NCBI GenBank assembly: GCA_964631565.1
Contig: CAZVYJ010000009.1
Location: forward strand, 1-64,000
Direction of reading: 5' to 3'
DNA length: 64,000 nt
Source of the DNA: CAZVYJ01 sp964631565
Lineage (GTDB): Bacteria > Planctomycetota > Phycisphaerae > SM23-33
The notes under the pieces were generated by a model, which saw nothing but the letters and a program-made list of their open reading frames with translations, was not told where the DNA came from and did not search any database. Shown piece by piece: positions 24,066 through 32,554 of this stretch. A program made the position numbers and the translations under genes. Within the stretch, counting starts at the first letter, position 1. Each line of letters opens with the position of its first letter.

Positions 24066-25752
24066 CAACCCGATCATACACAAGGAAGTCCTCTCGGCCT
24101 TGCGAACGCGAAAGGCGGTCGCGATGCAGGGATTGTTCTTCCTGATTACCGCGATGCTTATCTGGCGGCACTGGCCGGCGGACGGCCTGCAGGACCTGGG
24201 AGGCCAGCAGGCGCTGCAGATTCTCAGCAGCCTGGCAATCGGCGAAATGGTGATGATCGCCCTCTTCGCGCCGGCATTCACCGCCACTTCGCTGACGCTG
24301 GAGAAGGAACGCAATACGTTCGAATCGCTTTTCGCCACGGCGATGAGGCCGTGGCAAATAGCCGTCGGCAAGATGATAGGCTCGCTCTGCTTCCTCTGCC
24401 TGCTGGTGGTAAGCGGCATACCGGCGATAGCGGCGGTGTTCCTGCTGGGCAACATAAGCGGCGGCACCGTCGTCGCTCTCGTGGCGATTCTGCTGCTGAC
24501 GGCTGCCTATCTCGGGTTTATCGGCCTGCTGGTAGGCGCGTACATGCACCGCAGCTACAGGGCGATTGTCGTAACCTACGCGATTCTGCTGGTAGTGTGC
24601 GTCCTGTTCGCCCTGCCGGCGATGACGGGCCTTATCTCACGCGGCAGCGGCATATGGCAGAACATTCTGCACACTCTGGCGTCGTTCAGCCCGATACAGG
24701 CCGTCGTGTCGCTCATCTGGCCGAGCGGAACAAGCAGCCTGTCTCAGGAAGCCGGCAACATGCCCGCATACTGGAAGATGTACATCCCGCTGAGTCTGCT
24801 GACAATCTGCGTGACGGCGGTGATATGCCTCATAAAGCTTCACCGCCCCGTCGCCCCGCCGCGACCGAGAGAAAACGTAAAAGTCATCGAGCGGAACAAG
24901 TTTTCCGGCCGTTCGGTGCTGTACATGTGGTTCTTCGACCCGCGAAGGCGCCGCCGCAACATCGGCCCGCTGCAGAACCCGGTGCTGATGAAGGAATTCC
25001 GCAGCCGACCGATGCTGCAGACTCGCTGGCTGATGCGGGCGATAGCAATCAGCCTCATCTGCTCGGTGCTGCTCATGTTCCTGGTGAACGTGAGCGTGAT
25101 GACAATGTCGCAGGAATCGCAGACCGGCTCGGCGATACCGGGCATGATGGCGTCGGTCGCGGCCCTCATGACGATGCTGGTCATGCTGGTCGGCCCGGCG
25201 ATGGCGAGCGGCGCGATATGCTCCGACCGCGAAACCGGCGTCTGGGACCTGATGCGGACGACGCGGCTGTCAAGCTGGCGAATCGTCAGTGGAAAATTCC
25301 AGGCTTCCATCATTCCCATGCTGCTTCTGGTGCTGGCCACGACGCCCTCGCTGGTCGTACTGCTTTACTTCTCGCAGTCCATCTGGCCGAACATTTTGAG
25401 AATTCTATACGTGGTGGCCGTGACGATTTTGTTCGTCTCAACGGCCGGAACGTTCTTCTCAAGCGTGTTTTCGAAAACCTCCACCGCTACGGCATGGACC
25501 TACTCGCTGATAATCATCATCGCCATGGGATCGTTCGTGGTGCTCATGGACCCGGAAGGCTTCTCGCCGAGATTCGTGCGTGGAATTTTCCTGTTCAACC
25601 CGATAGCTGCGGCGCTGAGCGCGGCCGGTTATGCAGCCGTCGAAAAATACGGACTGGTGGTCGGCGACCATCTCGCCCTGATGGCTGCGGCGACCGCGAT
25701 GATGTTCATCGCCACCGTCGTTCGTGTGGTGCAGCTGCGGAAGGCAACCTAG
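24058..25752 (+). CDS. ABC-2 type permease, internally duplicated
   Basis: This 564-residue inner-membrane protein has about 12 membrane segments in two homologous halves. The first half begins NPIIHKEVLSALRTRK and contains LEKERNTFESLFATAMRPWQI. The second begins NPVLMKEFRSRP at about residue 305 and contains SDRETGVWDLMRTTRLSSWRI. Each motif is the amphipathic coupling-helix plus first membrane helix of an ABC-2 half-permease. One chain therefore probably supplies both permease subunits for a homodimer of the adjacent ATPase. The ATG at 24058 overlaps the ATPase gene by 8 bp. The substrate is unknown. Confidence 0.85.
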   Translation: MISNPIIHKEVLSALRTRKAVAMQGLFFLITAMLIWRHWPADGLQDLGGQQALQILSSLAIGEMVMIALFAPAFTATSLTLEKERNTFESLFATAMRPWQIAVGKMIGSLCFLCLLVVSGIPAIAAVFLLGNISGGTVVALVAILLLTAAYLGFIGLLVGAYMHRSYRAIVVTYAILLVVCVLFALPAMTGLISRGSGIWQNILHTLASFSPIQAVVSLIWPSGTSSLSQEAGNMPAYWKMYIPLSLLTICVTAVICLIKLHRPVAPPRPRENVKVIERNKFSGRSVLYMWFFDPRRRRRNIGPLQNPVLMKEFRSRPMLQTRWLMRAIAISLICSVLLMFLVNVSVMTMSQESQTGSAIPGMMASVAALMTMLVMLVGPAMASGAICSDRETGVWDLMRTTRLSSWRIVSGKFQASIIPMLLLVLATTPSLVVLLYFSQSIWPNILRILYVVAVTILFVSTAGTFFSSVFSKTSTATAWTYSLIIIIAMGSFVVLMDPEGFSPRFVRGIFLFNPIAAALSAAGYAAVEKYGLVVGDHLALMAAATAMMFIATVVRVVQLRKAT

Positions 25753-25761
25753 GAGCGTGAT

Positions 25762-27549
25762 TTGAAGCTGCGAATCGTCATTTTGATTCTTACTGTCGCG
25801 AGTCTTGCCTCCGCGGGTGTCGCGGCTGAAAAAATATTGAAACCTTCACGAGGCGAAGGCCTGCTGGAGCGGGCGTATTTCGGCGATTCCGAAAGCGTCA
25901 GCCGGCTGGCCGTCCTGCTGGACGATGACGACCCGCTGGTCCGCGAAAAAGCCGTCCTCGACCTCGGCGAAACACACAATCGCGAGGCCTTGCCGCACAT
26001 TCTGCGGGCTATTAAGGATCCCGAGCCGACTGTACGAGCCGCTGCGGTCAAGGCGGCTGCCGAATCCGGCTTCGACGAGATGAATACGCATATCATCTCC
26101 GCACTCGGAGACGGAGACAGCGGCGTTGTTCTTGCGGCGATATCAACCGTGCGAGCCTTGAAGCTCGCCGACGCGAAAGACACCCTGCTCAAAACGTCTG
26201 TCACTAAAAACCGGACCGTTCAGCATCTCGCAATCAAAACGCTTACGGAACTCGGCTTAGCCCTCAGCGGCGACGAAATCAACAATCTGCTGCAGAGCGG
26301 CTGGCTGGGCGTTCGCCTGGCGGCGCTTGAAAATGCCCTGCTGCTGGACAGTCTGGCCGACACGACGGCGATAGCCGTCGCAGCCGACAGCGGTGAACCG
26401 GCTCAGCAGGCGGCGGCAATGGCGGTTCTGGGCAAATTCAACTATTCCGCAGCGGAAACATACATCGGCAAGGTCGAAAACAGCAGCAATCCGATTCTGC
26501 GTCGCGGTGCGGTGTGGGCGTATCAGTATGCCGGCAAGGCCGACTGCATCAGGAAATTCCTCGACGACGAATCGCCGCTGGTCCGCCTGGCGGCCATCAA
26601 GGCGGCCGGAATCACAAAAGCCGACGACTGCAACGACAGGCTGTTTGAACTGATGACATCGGCCCCGCACAAACTTTCGCACGACGCCTGCCTGGCGAGC
26701 CTGCTGGCCATCGCGAAACCCGAAACCGCCAAGCTCGCGGCGAAATGGCTGAAAGAAAACGCCGACAATATGGTGGCCGTCGACCAATGGGTCGCCCAGC
26801 AAAACAAAAAAATGGAAGCTCCGGTTTCCGAAATAATCGCAAAAAAGGAAGCACTTGCAGTGCTTCAGCGCAACGCGTCCTCGTGCTGCCGACTGCTGGC
26901 CTCGCTCAAAAGCACGCTGGCGGCCGACCAGCTGCGAGCGATGCTGGCCGGCGTTCAGATGGACTCGCCCGTCCTGGTCGCATTGGCGGAGTATTATTCG
27001 ACGGTCACCGGCGAGGCCGACACCAAAGCCATGGCGAACCTGCTGGACCGCCTGAAAGCCCGCTGCGGGGAATATCTGGCGGCAATCATGGCCATGCAGC
27101 CGCCTCCGCCGTACAGCAGGGAAGTGACCGTCGCCGTCATAAAAACGCTTGGAAAACTCAAGTCGCCGGATATCGAACGGAGCCTCATCGGAATCATGGC
27201 TTTCCAGTTCGGCGCCACCCGGCAGGAAGCCGAATGCGCCGCCGCTATTCGCGCAGTCAGGCCGATTCTTTCTCCGGAAAACAGCAAGGCTGTCGAAGGA
27301 ATACTGGCGGATATCGTCAATAACAGCCTGCTGCTCACGCTGCAGTACGAAGCTGCCATCAGCCTCGGCGAGATGAAAAGCACAGACTCCCTAGATGCCC
27401 TTCGCACGCTGCTGAATAAGAAGCGTCCGAACAAGACGGTAATGCAGGCCGCGGCGTGGGCGATACAGGAAATCTCGGGCGAAACGCCGGCCGTTCCAGA
27501 CCCGGTCCGCCATGAAGGAAACTGGATCATCCGCGCGGCGAAGCGGTAG
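25762..27549 (+). CDS. Exported HEAT-repeat protein
   Basis: The 595-residue protein begins with a signal peptide (MKLRIVILILTVASLASAGVAAE). It consists of tandem HEAT/PBS-lyase-type helical repeats through most of its length, for example SRLAVLLDDDDPLVREKAVLDLGE and ALPHILRAIKDPEPTVRAAAVKAAAE. Such solenoids are docking platforms. The start is TTG 25762 with a strong AGGAG 6 nt upstream; no ATG or GTG fits. It is 9 nt downstream of the permease and ends the ABC operon. The export signal suggests it works with the extracytoplasmic domain of the 20683-23064 protein, which is inference. It converges on the flavin reductase gene 35 bp away. Confidence 0.82.
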   Translation: MKLRIVILILTVASLASAGVAAEKILKPSRGEGLLERAYFGDSESVSRLAVLLDDDDPLVREKAVLDLGETHNREALPHILRAIKDPEPTVRAAAVKAAAESGFDEMNTHIISALGDGDSGVVLAAISTVRALKLADAKDTLLKTSVTKNRTVQHLAIKTLTELGLALSGDEINNLLQSGWLGVRLAALENALLLDSLADTTAIAVAADSGEPAQQAAAMAVLGKFNYSAAETYIGKVENSSNPILRRGAVWAYQYAGKADCIRKFLDDESPLVRLAAIKAAGITKADDCNDRLFELMTSAPHKLSHDACLASLLAIAKPETAKLAAKWLKENADNMVAVDQWVAQQNKKMEAPVSEIIAKKEALAVLQRNASSCCRLLASLKSTLAADQLRAMLAGVQMDSPVLVALAEYYSTVTGEADTKAMANLLDRLKARCGEYLAAIMAMQPPPPYSREVTVAVIKTLGKLKSPDIERSLIGIMAFQFGATRQEAECAAAIRAVRPILSPENSKAVEGILADIVNNSLLLTLQYEAAISLGEMKSTDSLDALRTLLNKKRPNKTVMQAAAWAIQEISGETPAVPDPVRHEGNWIIRAAKR

Positions 27550-27584
27550 CTTCCTGCTGAATAACTTTTCCGTCCGTCTCGCCG

Positions 27585-28121
27585 TTAACCCTTTATGAGT
27601 TTCGCGGCGTTTTTCTCGGCGCGGGCGTCGAGGATTTTCCCGAAGTAAATGCGGTGGAAATCGCCGTCCACATAAGCGCCGCTGAGAATTTCGTCCGCCA
27701 GCTTCGCGGGGAGAACGTCGTTGCTGTGGATTACCTGGCACTCGTAGACAATCGGGCACTGGGCCACAGTCGGGGCTAGCACCGTCATGCCTCGCTCCGC
27801 GGTCAGGCCGCAGGCGGCGAATTTGTCCGTATCGCGTCCGCTGCTCGACCCGCATTTCGCGGAAACCATGCCCATGTCGCGCGTCGGCACGTTGACGGTG
27901 AAGCACCCGCCATGCTCGATGCACTGGTATGTGTGCCTGCTGGGACGCACGAGCACTATCCACACAGGAATGCCCCATATCGAGCCTATCGAGCCCCAGC
28001 CTATCGTCATGACATTCGCCTTGCCGGTCGCATCATAGCTCCCAAGGAGCAGGCCCTGGCTGGTCATGATGTCCATGACGCCGCTGTAGTGGTCATAATA
28101 GTTAATCTTTGACTTTGCCAT
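27585..28121 (-). CDS. Flavin reductase-like FMN-binding protein
   Basis: This 178-residue protein belongs to the flavin-reductase-like/flavoredoxin family: a split-barrel FMN binder that transfers electrons from NAD(P)H or serves as an electron carrier. Matching regions are ANVMTIGWGSIGSIWGIPVWIVLVRPSRHTYQCI, FTVNVP and PIVYECQVIHSNDVLPAKLADEILSGAYVDG. Similar proteins in anaerobes couple to flavodiiron proteins or reductases. GGGAG lies upstream of the ATG. It follows the PurF-like gene by 48 nt on the same strand and may be cotranscribed. Confidence 0.88.
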   Translation of the reverse strand: MAKSKINYYDHYSGVMDIMTSQGLLLGSYDATGKANVMTIGWGSIGSIWGIPVWIVLVRPSRHTYQCIEHGGCFTVNVPTRDMGMVSAKCGSSSGRDTDKFAACGLTAERGMTVLAPTVAQCPIVYECQVIHSNDVLPAKLADEILSGAYVDGDFHRIYFGKILDARAEKNAAKLIKG

Positions 28122-28169
28122 TTGAGTCTCCCTTCGCTGGCTTAAACCATTATAGGCGACTGGGCGGGA

Positions 28170-29747
28170 TTATTCGTAGGTTCTGCCGCTCTTGCCTTTG
28201 GCGAGATTTTCGCGGGCGCGTTTTATCAGCTTGTTGCCCCATTTGCTGGGATATCTGCCGGTAACGCAGCCGCGGCACAGCCTGCCGCCCGGAATGCCGA
28301 TGCAGCCGGCAAGGTCCTTGACCGGAATGTACTTCAGGCTGTCAACGTCGAGGTGGCGGGCCATTCTAGCCAGCATTTCTTCGTCGGGCGTGCCGTCGTA
28401 ATTTTCATCGATGAATTTCGGCGCGAACAGTTCGCCGAGCGTTGACATGTCGATGCCGTAGAAGCACGGCGCCACGATAGGCGGGCATGCGACGCGAACG
28501 TGGATTTCCTTCGCCCTGCCGCCGCTGCGCATCTTGTGAACCAGCGACTTCAGCGTCGTCGAGCGGACGATGGAGTCTTCTATCATGAACACCTTTTTGC
28601 CGGCACAGACGCCCGGCAGCGCGGTGTATTTGCTTTTTGCGCTTCGGCCGCGACTGGAATCCGGCTGGATGAACGTCCGCCCGACGTAGCGGTTGCGGAT
28701 AAGGCCCTCGACGCACGGAATGCCCATGTTGTAGGCGAAGGAGTCCGCGGCGGCCTTGGCGGTGTCAGGCACGGGAACGACGATGCAGCTGTCGTCCATC
28801 TTCTGGTCTTCCATCTCGGCGAGTTTTTCGCCGGAGCGGGCGCGGGCCATGTACACGCTCGCATCGTCGTGCACGCTGGCGACGTTCGAGAAATACACCC
28901 ATTCGAAGAAGCAGTGCGCCGGCCTGCGCGGAGCGGCGAACCGCTCGAATCGCAGTTTGCCCTTCTCGATAATCGCCATTTCGCCCGGCTCGATGGACTT
29001 TACGTCCTTGAAGCCCATGTTCGTCAGCGCCACCGATTCACTGGCGGCAGCGAACAGCCTGCCCTGCACGCCCCAGCACAGCGGCCTCAGACCAAGCGGG
29101 TCGCGGGCGACGAACATGCGCCCCATGGCGTCAAGGAACACAAGGTTGTACGCACCGTCGAACTGCCTCGCCAGCGAGTTCATTACGCTCTTCAGGCCGG
29201 CCGGCTTGTCCCCGCGAAGGCAGTAGGACAGCATGTGCATTATTATTTCGGTATCGGTGTTAAGCGACAGGTGATAGCTGCCGCGGCTGAGGAGCTTCCT
29301 GCCCAGCTCGCTGTAATTGGCGAGGTTGCCGTTGAAGGCGAAGCTGAACCATTTCCACGTCCTGCCGTGATGCCGCTCGAAAGGCTGGGCGTATCTGGAA
29401 TCGTCCTGCCCGCATGTGGCGTATCGCGTGTGGCCGATGGCGGCCGGCCCGGAGTATTCGTTGAGGATCGACTGGTACTTCTGAGGATGCGACATGCGGA
29501 ACGCCTCCGCGACGGTTCCGATGTCTTTGTAGGTGTCCAGAAGCTGAGCGCGTCCGGGTTTGTAGCTGCTCATGCCGGCGGCAAGCTGCCCACGGTTCTG
29601 CAGGTCCAGCAGCATAGGCGGAACGAGGCCGACCACGTCGCCGCCGTTTTGGGATATCGCCTTGCTGACTGGTCCGCCGCTGCCGGCCGACTTGTCCAGC
29701 CAATACAGGGCCAGCACTCCGCATTCGTGATGCAATTCGTTGCTCAA
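28170..29747 (-). CDS. purF: Amidophosphoribosyltransferase-type glutamine amidotransferase
   Basis: PurF makes phosphoribosylamine from PRPP and glutamine, the first step of purine synthesis. The 525-residue protein has an eight-residue propeptide before the catalytic C9 (HHECGVLAL), the NTN-glutaminase segment with IGHTRYAT and FNGNLANYSEL, and a phosphoribosyltransferase domain. Cysteines equivalent to the B. subtilis 4Fe-4S ligands are present (ACPPIVAPCFYGID and LCRGC). The PRPP loop reads IEDSIVRSTT rather than the usual DDSIVRGTT. It is about 50 residues longer than B. subtilis PurF. It could be a paralogue rather than the main purine enzyme, since no other pur gene is in the window. 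Confidence 0.85.
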   Translation of the reverse strand: MSNELHHECGVLALYWLDKSAGSGGPVSKAISQNGGDVVGLVPPMLLDLQNRGQLAAGMSSYKPGRAQLLDTYKDIGTVAEAFRMSHPQKYQSILNEYSGPAAIGHTRYATCGQDDSRYAQPFERHHGRTWKWFSFAFNGNLANYSELGRKLLSRGSYHLSLNTDTEIIMHMLSYCLRGDKPAGLKSVMNSLARQFDGAYNLVFLDAMGRMFVARDPLGLRPLCWGVQGRLFAAASESVALTNMGFKDVKSIEPGEMAIIEKGKLRFERFAAPRRPAHCFFEWVYFSNVASVHDDASVYMARARSGEKLAEMEDQKMDDSCIVVPVPDTAKAAADSFAYNMGIPCVEGLIRNRYVGRTFIQPDSSRGRSAKSKYTALPGVCAGKKVFMIEDSIVRSTTLKSLVHKMRSGGRAKEIHVRVACPPIVAPCFYGIDMSTLGELFAPKFIDENYDGTPDEEMLARMARHLDVDSLKYIPVKDLAGCIGIPGGRLCRGCVTGRYPSKWGNKLIKRARENLAKGKSGRTYE

Positions 29748-30131
29748 GCCACGCCTCCAGCCTTCCCTGGCCAGGGTTAAGCTGCCCCCAAGGGGCAGCT
29801 AGAGCAGGCGAACAGGAGAATAGTTGAGCAGGAGAAAGAGGAATTGGCCTGTTTTGCCAATTATCGTTCGCCTGCTGTCTCCTGATCTCCTGTTCTACTG
29901 TTCAAATAACCTAAAGGTGACTTAGGGCGTTTCATTTCGACAACCGCCCTAAAAAAGAATGATAACACAATCACCCCGCCCGGGAAAACACCGTCCGAGT
30001 AAAACCAGGCATAAGAAAAACTAATATTAACAGCGGTAATATGAACGGAGCCGCCCACACACGCAGCGGAGGCTCCGTTGTCAAACCGGCAATGAACGCC
30101 GGCAGCAGGCTTGTTAAGTCTCTGCAAAAGC
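29748..30131. other. Intergenic spacer with several inverted repeats, no gene
   Basis: This 384-bp spacer lies between the VIT/VWA gene and purF, both on the minus strand. It contains AGCTGCCCC/GGGGCAGCT (29780-29788, 29792-29800), AATTGGC/GCCAATT (29842-29848, 29856-29862) and ACGGAGCC/GGCTCCGT (30045-30052, 30071-30078). It also has repeated AGGAGA- and GAGCAGG-like words on one side of the AATTGGC hairpin with their complements on the other (29801-29905). A short hydrophobic reading frame at about 29971-30100 on the minus strand has no credible start. Confidence 0.55.
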
Positions 30132-32399
30132 TTACTTTATACGATACACCTGGCTGCGGAGGCGGATTATCAGTTCCTCGCCTTCCTGCTGGCTGGCGAG
30201 AATCTGGTTTTCCTCGGTAGTATTGGCCTTGACCAGCTCGAAATACTTCTCGCTGTACCGCTCCACATCCTCGATTTTCTCTTTGTCCTTTTCCGGGTCT
30301 ACGTCGGATGCGTTGGATGCTATCCACACCCTGCCCCGCTGATAGACGGCCTGATTGCCGATATTCCGGACGCCGGAAACTTTCTCTTTCTCGTCTTTCT
30401 CGTAAGTATCCTTTCTGCCGTAGCCGATCTGCTCTGAATCCGTTACACCGGGAGCCGATGCGCCCTTTACCTGTGTTGCCTCGTTGAGTACGCTCCTGTT
30501 TTTCGCACCACGCTGGCCGGTCTCGCCCTCCACCTTTCTCAACTCACTGGTGCTTCTCCTGGCCCGCTCGCGGACTTCACCCGGCCTGGACAATGTCGTT
30601 CTCTCGTCGGCGAGGAAGCTGGTGTACGGCGTCATTATGCCGTAGGCCATGGAAAGGCGGACAAGTTCGTCGATGACTTCCTTGTTCTCGCCGTGAAGCT
30701 GTATCTGGTCGAGCAGCCAGCCTACCCGCCGCATCGCCCAGAGTTTTTCGACGAACTTGTACGGGTCGTATTCGCCGCCGCCGACTGCATTCCGAACGGT
30801 AACGGGATATTCAAATGCCTTCTGCTGGCCTTCGTATACGCCCTTGACCACCAGCGTGGCGGAAACATTGTCACGCGAATCCCCGCCGCCTTCCACGCTG
30901 TAGCGGCCGAGCAGCACTATCTGGTCGCCTTCGAAAATGTCGCCGATCTCGCGCGGGTACACATCGGAGAGCTTCACGCCCGGCATTTCAACGGTGACGT
31001 TGGTCATGACGGGATTTTTAATCTTCGTGTAAAGTGACGAAACCTTGGTCTCGATGGGTTCGTTGGGCTTTACGTATTCGCTTCTGCCGCCGTTGTCGCC
31101 GACCATCTTGTCCAGCAGGCGGACGTTGACGTCGTAGCCCACGCCGAACGCGAACAGCCTTGCGCCGGCCTTGTTGGCGTCTTTCGTGTCGGCGATGATT
31201 TTATCTTCCTTGGTATGCGCCGGCGTCTTGCCAGCCGTCGGCAGACCATCGGTCAGGAAAATTATGTACTTGGGCCTGCCGGTCGGTTTGTCGGCCTCAC
31301 CGGCCCAGCTGCCCATGGCGACCTGAAGCGCCTCGTGTATGTCGGTCGAGCCGTTGGCCTCGATGCCGTCAAGCATCTTAAGGGCCTCTTTGACCTTGTC
31401 GCCGGCCGGGGCAAGCTCCTTGAAGAAAGGCGAAACTGTATCGCTGTAGACGATGATATTGAAGCGGTCTCCGCTGTTAAGGCCTCCCAGCACCTGGGCG
31501 GCCGCCTTGCGGGCCTGCTCGATCTTCTCGCCGCTCATCGAGCCGCTCTTGTCCAGCACGATAACCACGTCCTTGGCGACGACGCCGGTCTGGGCCGTCC
31601 GCGGATTCGGAGTAGCGAGCACCATGAAATAGCCGTCTTCGCTGGTGGGCTTGCTGGTTATCATCGTCGCGCCGATTGCCTCGTCACCCTCCCTGTAGAA
31701 CACCTGAATGTCGCTGGTCGGCAGCGTGTTTTTCGCCGAGTAGACGGCCGTCACGTGGCCGGTGTCTTTCGGGTCGCGATTGACCGTCAGGTCGTGGGTC
31801 GGCGAGTAGACGGCGGAAACGTCGGTATTGGACTTGATGTCAACCGTCACCTGCACGTCTTCAATCGGCCGGGCGGAAAACTTCTCGGTGTTCAGCGGGT
31901 ACCATACCTCGACCAGGCCGTTGTCTTTCTTGCAGACGTACTTGTAGTTGACGACGATTCTGGCCGGCGTGCCCGGCTCCAGCGGAAACGCCCTGGTCCG
32001 GTAAAGACCGAACCCGGCGTATTCCAGAAGCGCAGGGTCCTTCTTCTGGCGGACGATGTCTTCGTAGATTTTCCGGGCTTCGTCGGCCTTCATCAGCCTG
32101 GCGGAGTATTCCTTGTCGTTGACCAGCAGCGTCATTGAATCGATCGCCGCCCCCGGAGGCACGGGGAAGAGATACTCCACCTCTATCATTCCCTTGCCGG
32201 TGTTGATGAATTCCTGGTCGATGCTCACCGAAGCGACCTGGTCGCGGACCTTGATGTTCACGCGATGATATTTGACCGCCCACGAGCCGGTGACCCGAAC
32301 CTCAGGATTGACCGGCACGATAAGGCCGTCGGCCGCAGCAATCGATGCGGCAAACCCCACAAGCAGAACAGCAGTTAAGAACCTTATTTTCCCCGTCAT
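30132..32399 (-). CDS. Exported VIT and von Willebrand factor A domain protein
   Basis: The 755-residue protein has a signal peptide (to about IAAAD), a VIT domain (about 30-165; EFINTGKGMIEVEYLFPVPPGAAIDSMTLLVNDKEYSARLMKADEAR) and a VWA domain (about 275-450). The VWA domain has the metal-ion-dependent adhesion site DKSGSMS (about 280) and the later TDGLPT. This is the inter-alpha-trypsin inhibitor heavy-chain layout. In bacteria such proteins are envelope or secreted, and their roles are mostly unknown. The last 150 residues are charged and low-complexity (KDEKEK), followed by a helical tail. It lies downstream of glyS on the same strand, with a hairpin between. Confidence 0.9.
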   Translation of the reverse strand: MTGKIRFLTAVLLVGFAASIAAADGLIVPVNPEVRVTGSWAVKYHRVNIKVRDQVASVSIDQEFINTGKGMIEVEYLFPVPPGAAIDSMTLLVNDKEYSARLMKADEARKIYEDIVRQKKDPALLEYAGFGLYRTRAFPLEPGTPARIVVNYKYVCKKDNGLVEVWYPLNTEKFSARPIEDVQVTVDIKSNTDVSAVYSPTHDLTVNRDPKDTGHVTAVYSAKNTLPTSDIQVFYREGDEAIGATMITSKPTSEDGYFMVLATPNPRTAQTGVVAKDVVIVLDKSGSMSGEKIEQARKAAAQVLGGLNSGDRFNIIVYSDTVSPFFKELAPAGDKVKEALKMLDGIEANGSTDIHEALQVAMGSWAGEADKPTGRPKYIIFLTDGLPTAGKTPAHTKEDKIIADTKDANKAGARLFAFGVGYDVNVRLLDKMVGDNGGRSEYVKPNEPIETKVSSLYTKIKNPVMTNVTVEMPGVKLSDVYPREIGDIFEGDQIVLLGRYSVEGGGDSRDNVSATLVVKGVYEGQQKAFEYPVTVRNAVGGGEYDPYKFVEKLWAMRRVGWLLDQIQLHGENKEVIDELVRLSMAYGIMTPYTSFLADERTTLSRPGEVRERARRSTSELRKVEGETGQRGAKNRSVLNEATQVKGASAPGVTDSEQIGYGRKDTYEKDEKEKVSGVRNIGNQAVYQRGRVWIASNASDVDPEKDKEKIEDVERYSEKYFELVKANTTEENQILASQQEGEELIIRLRSQVYRIK

Positions 32400-32517
32400 G
32401 GCGATGTCTCCTGCATAAGACGTTTCCGTGTGTCAATGTCTTCTACAGAAGATTGGACGCGGAACCGCCCCCGCGGTTCACCGTTTTGGAAGAATAATAT
32501 TTCAGATTGGAAATTTC

Positions 32518-32544
32518 GGATTTGAAATTTGAGATTTCAAATCC
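32518..32544. repeat. AT-rich perfect inverted repeat downstream of glyS
   Basis: GGATTTGAAAT (32518-32528) and ATTTCAAATCC (32534-32544) are perfect 11-bp arms with a 5-nt loop. The flanks (32500-32517) carry further GGAAATTT-like words. No U-tract follows on the glyS strand, so it is listed as a repeat rather than a terminator. Confidence 0.65.
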
Positions 32545-32554
32545 CGGATTTTAT

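Noticed and set aside
28500..29780. 426-codon plus-strand open frame opposite purF
   Set aside because: It is a shadow frame; the PurF motifs are all on the minus strand.
29940..29955. AGGGCG/CGCCCT stem with an adjacent A/T run as a terminator
   Set aside because: On the minus strand the T-run precedes the stem, and on the plus strand the stem is followed by A residues, so neither direction fits.
29861..30327. Two short minus-strand frames between the VIT/VWA gene and purF, one with a hydrophobic end
   Set aside because: No ribosome-binding site, no plausible start, and they run through hairpins and repeats.
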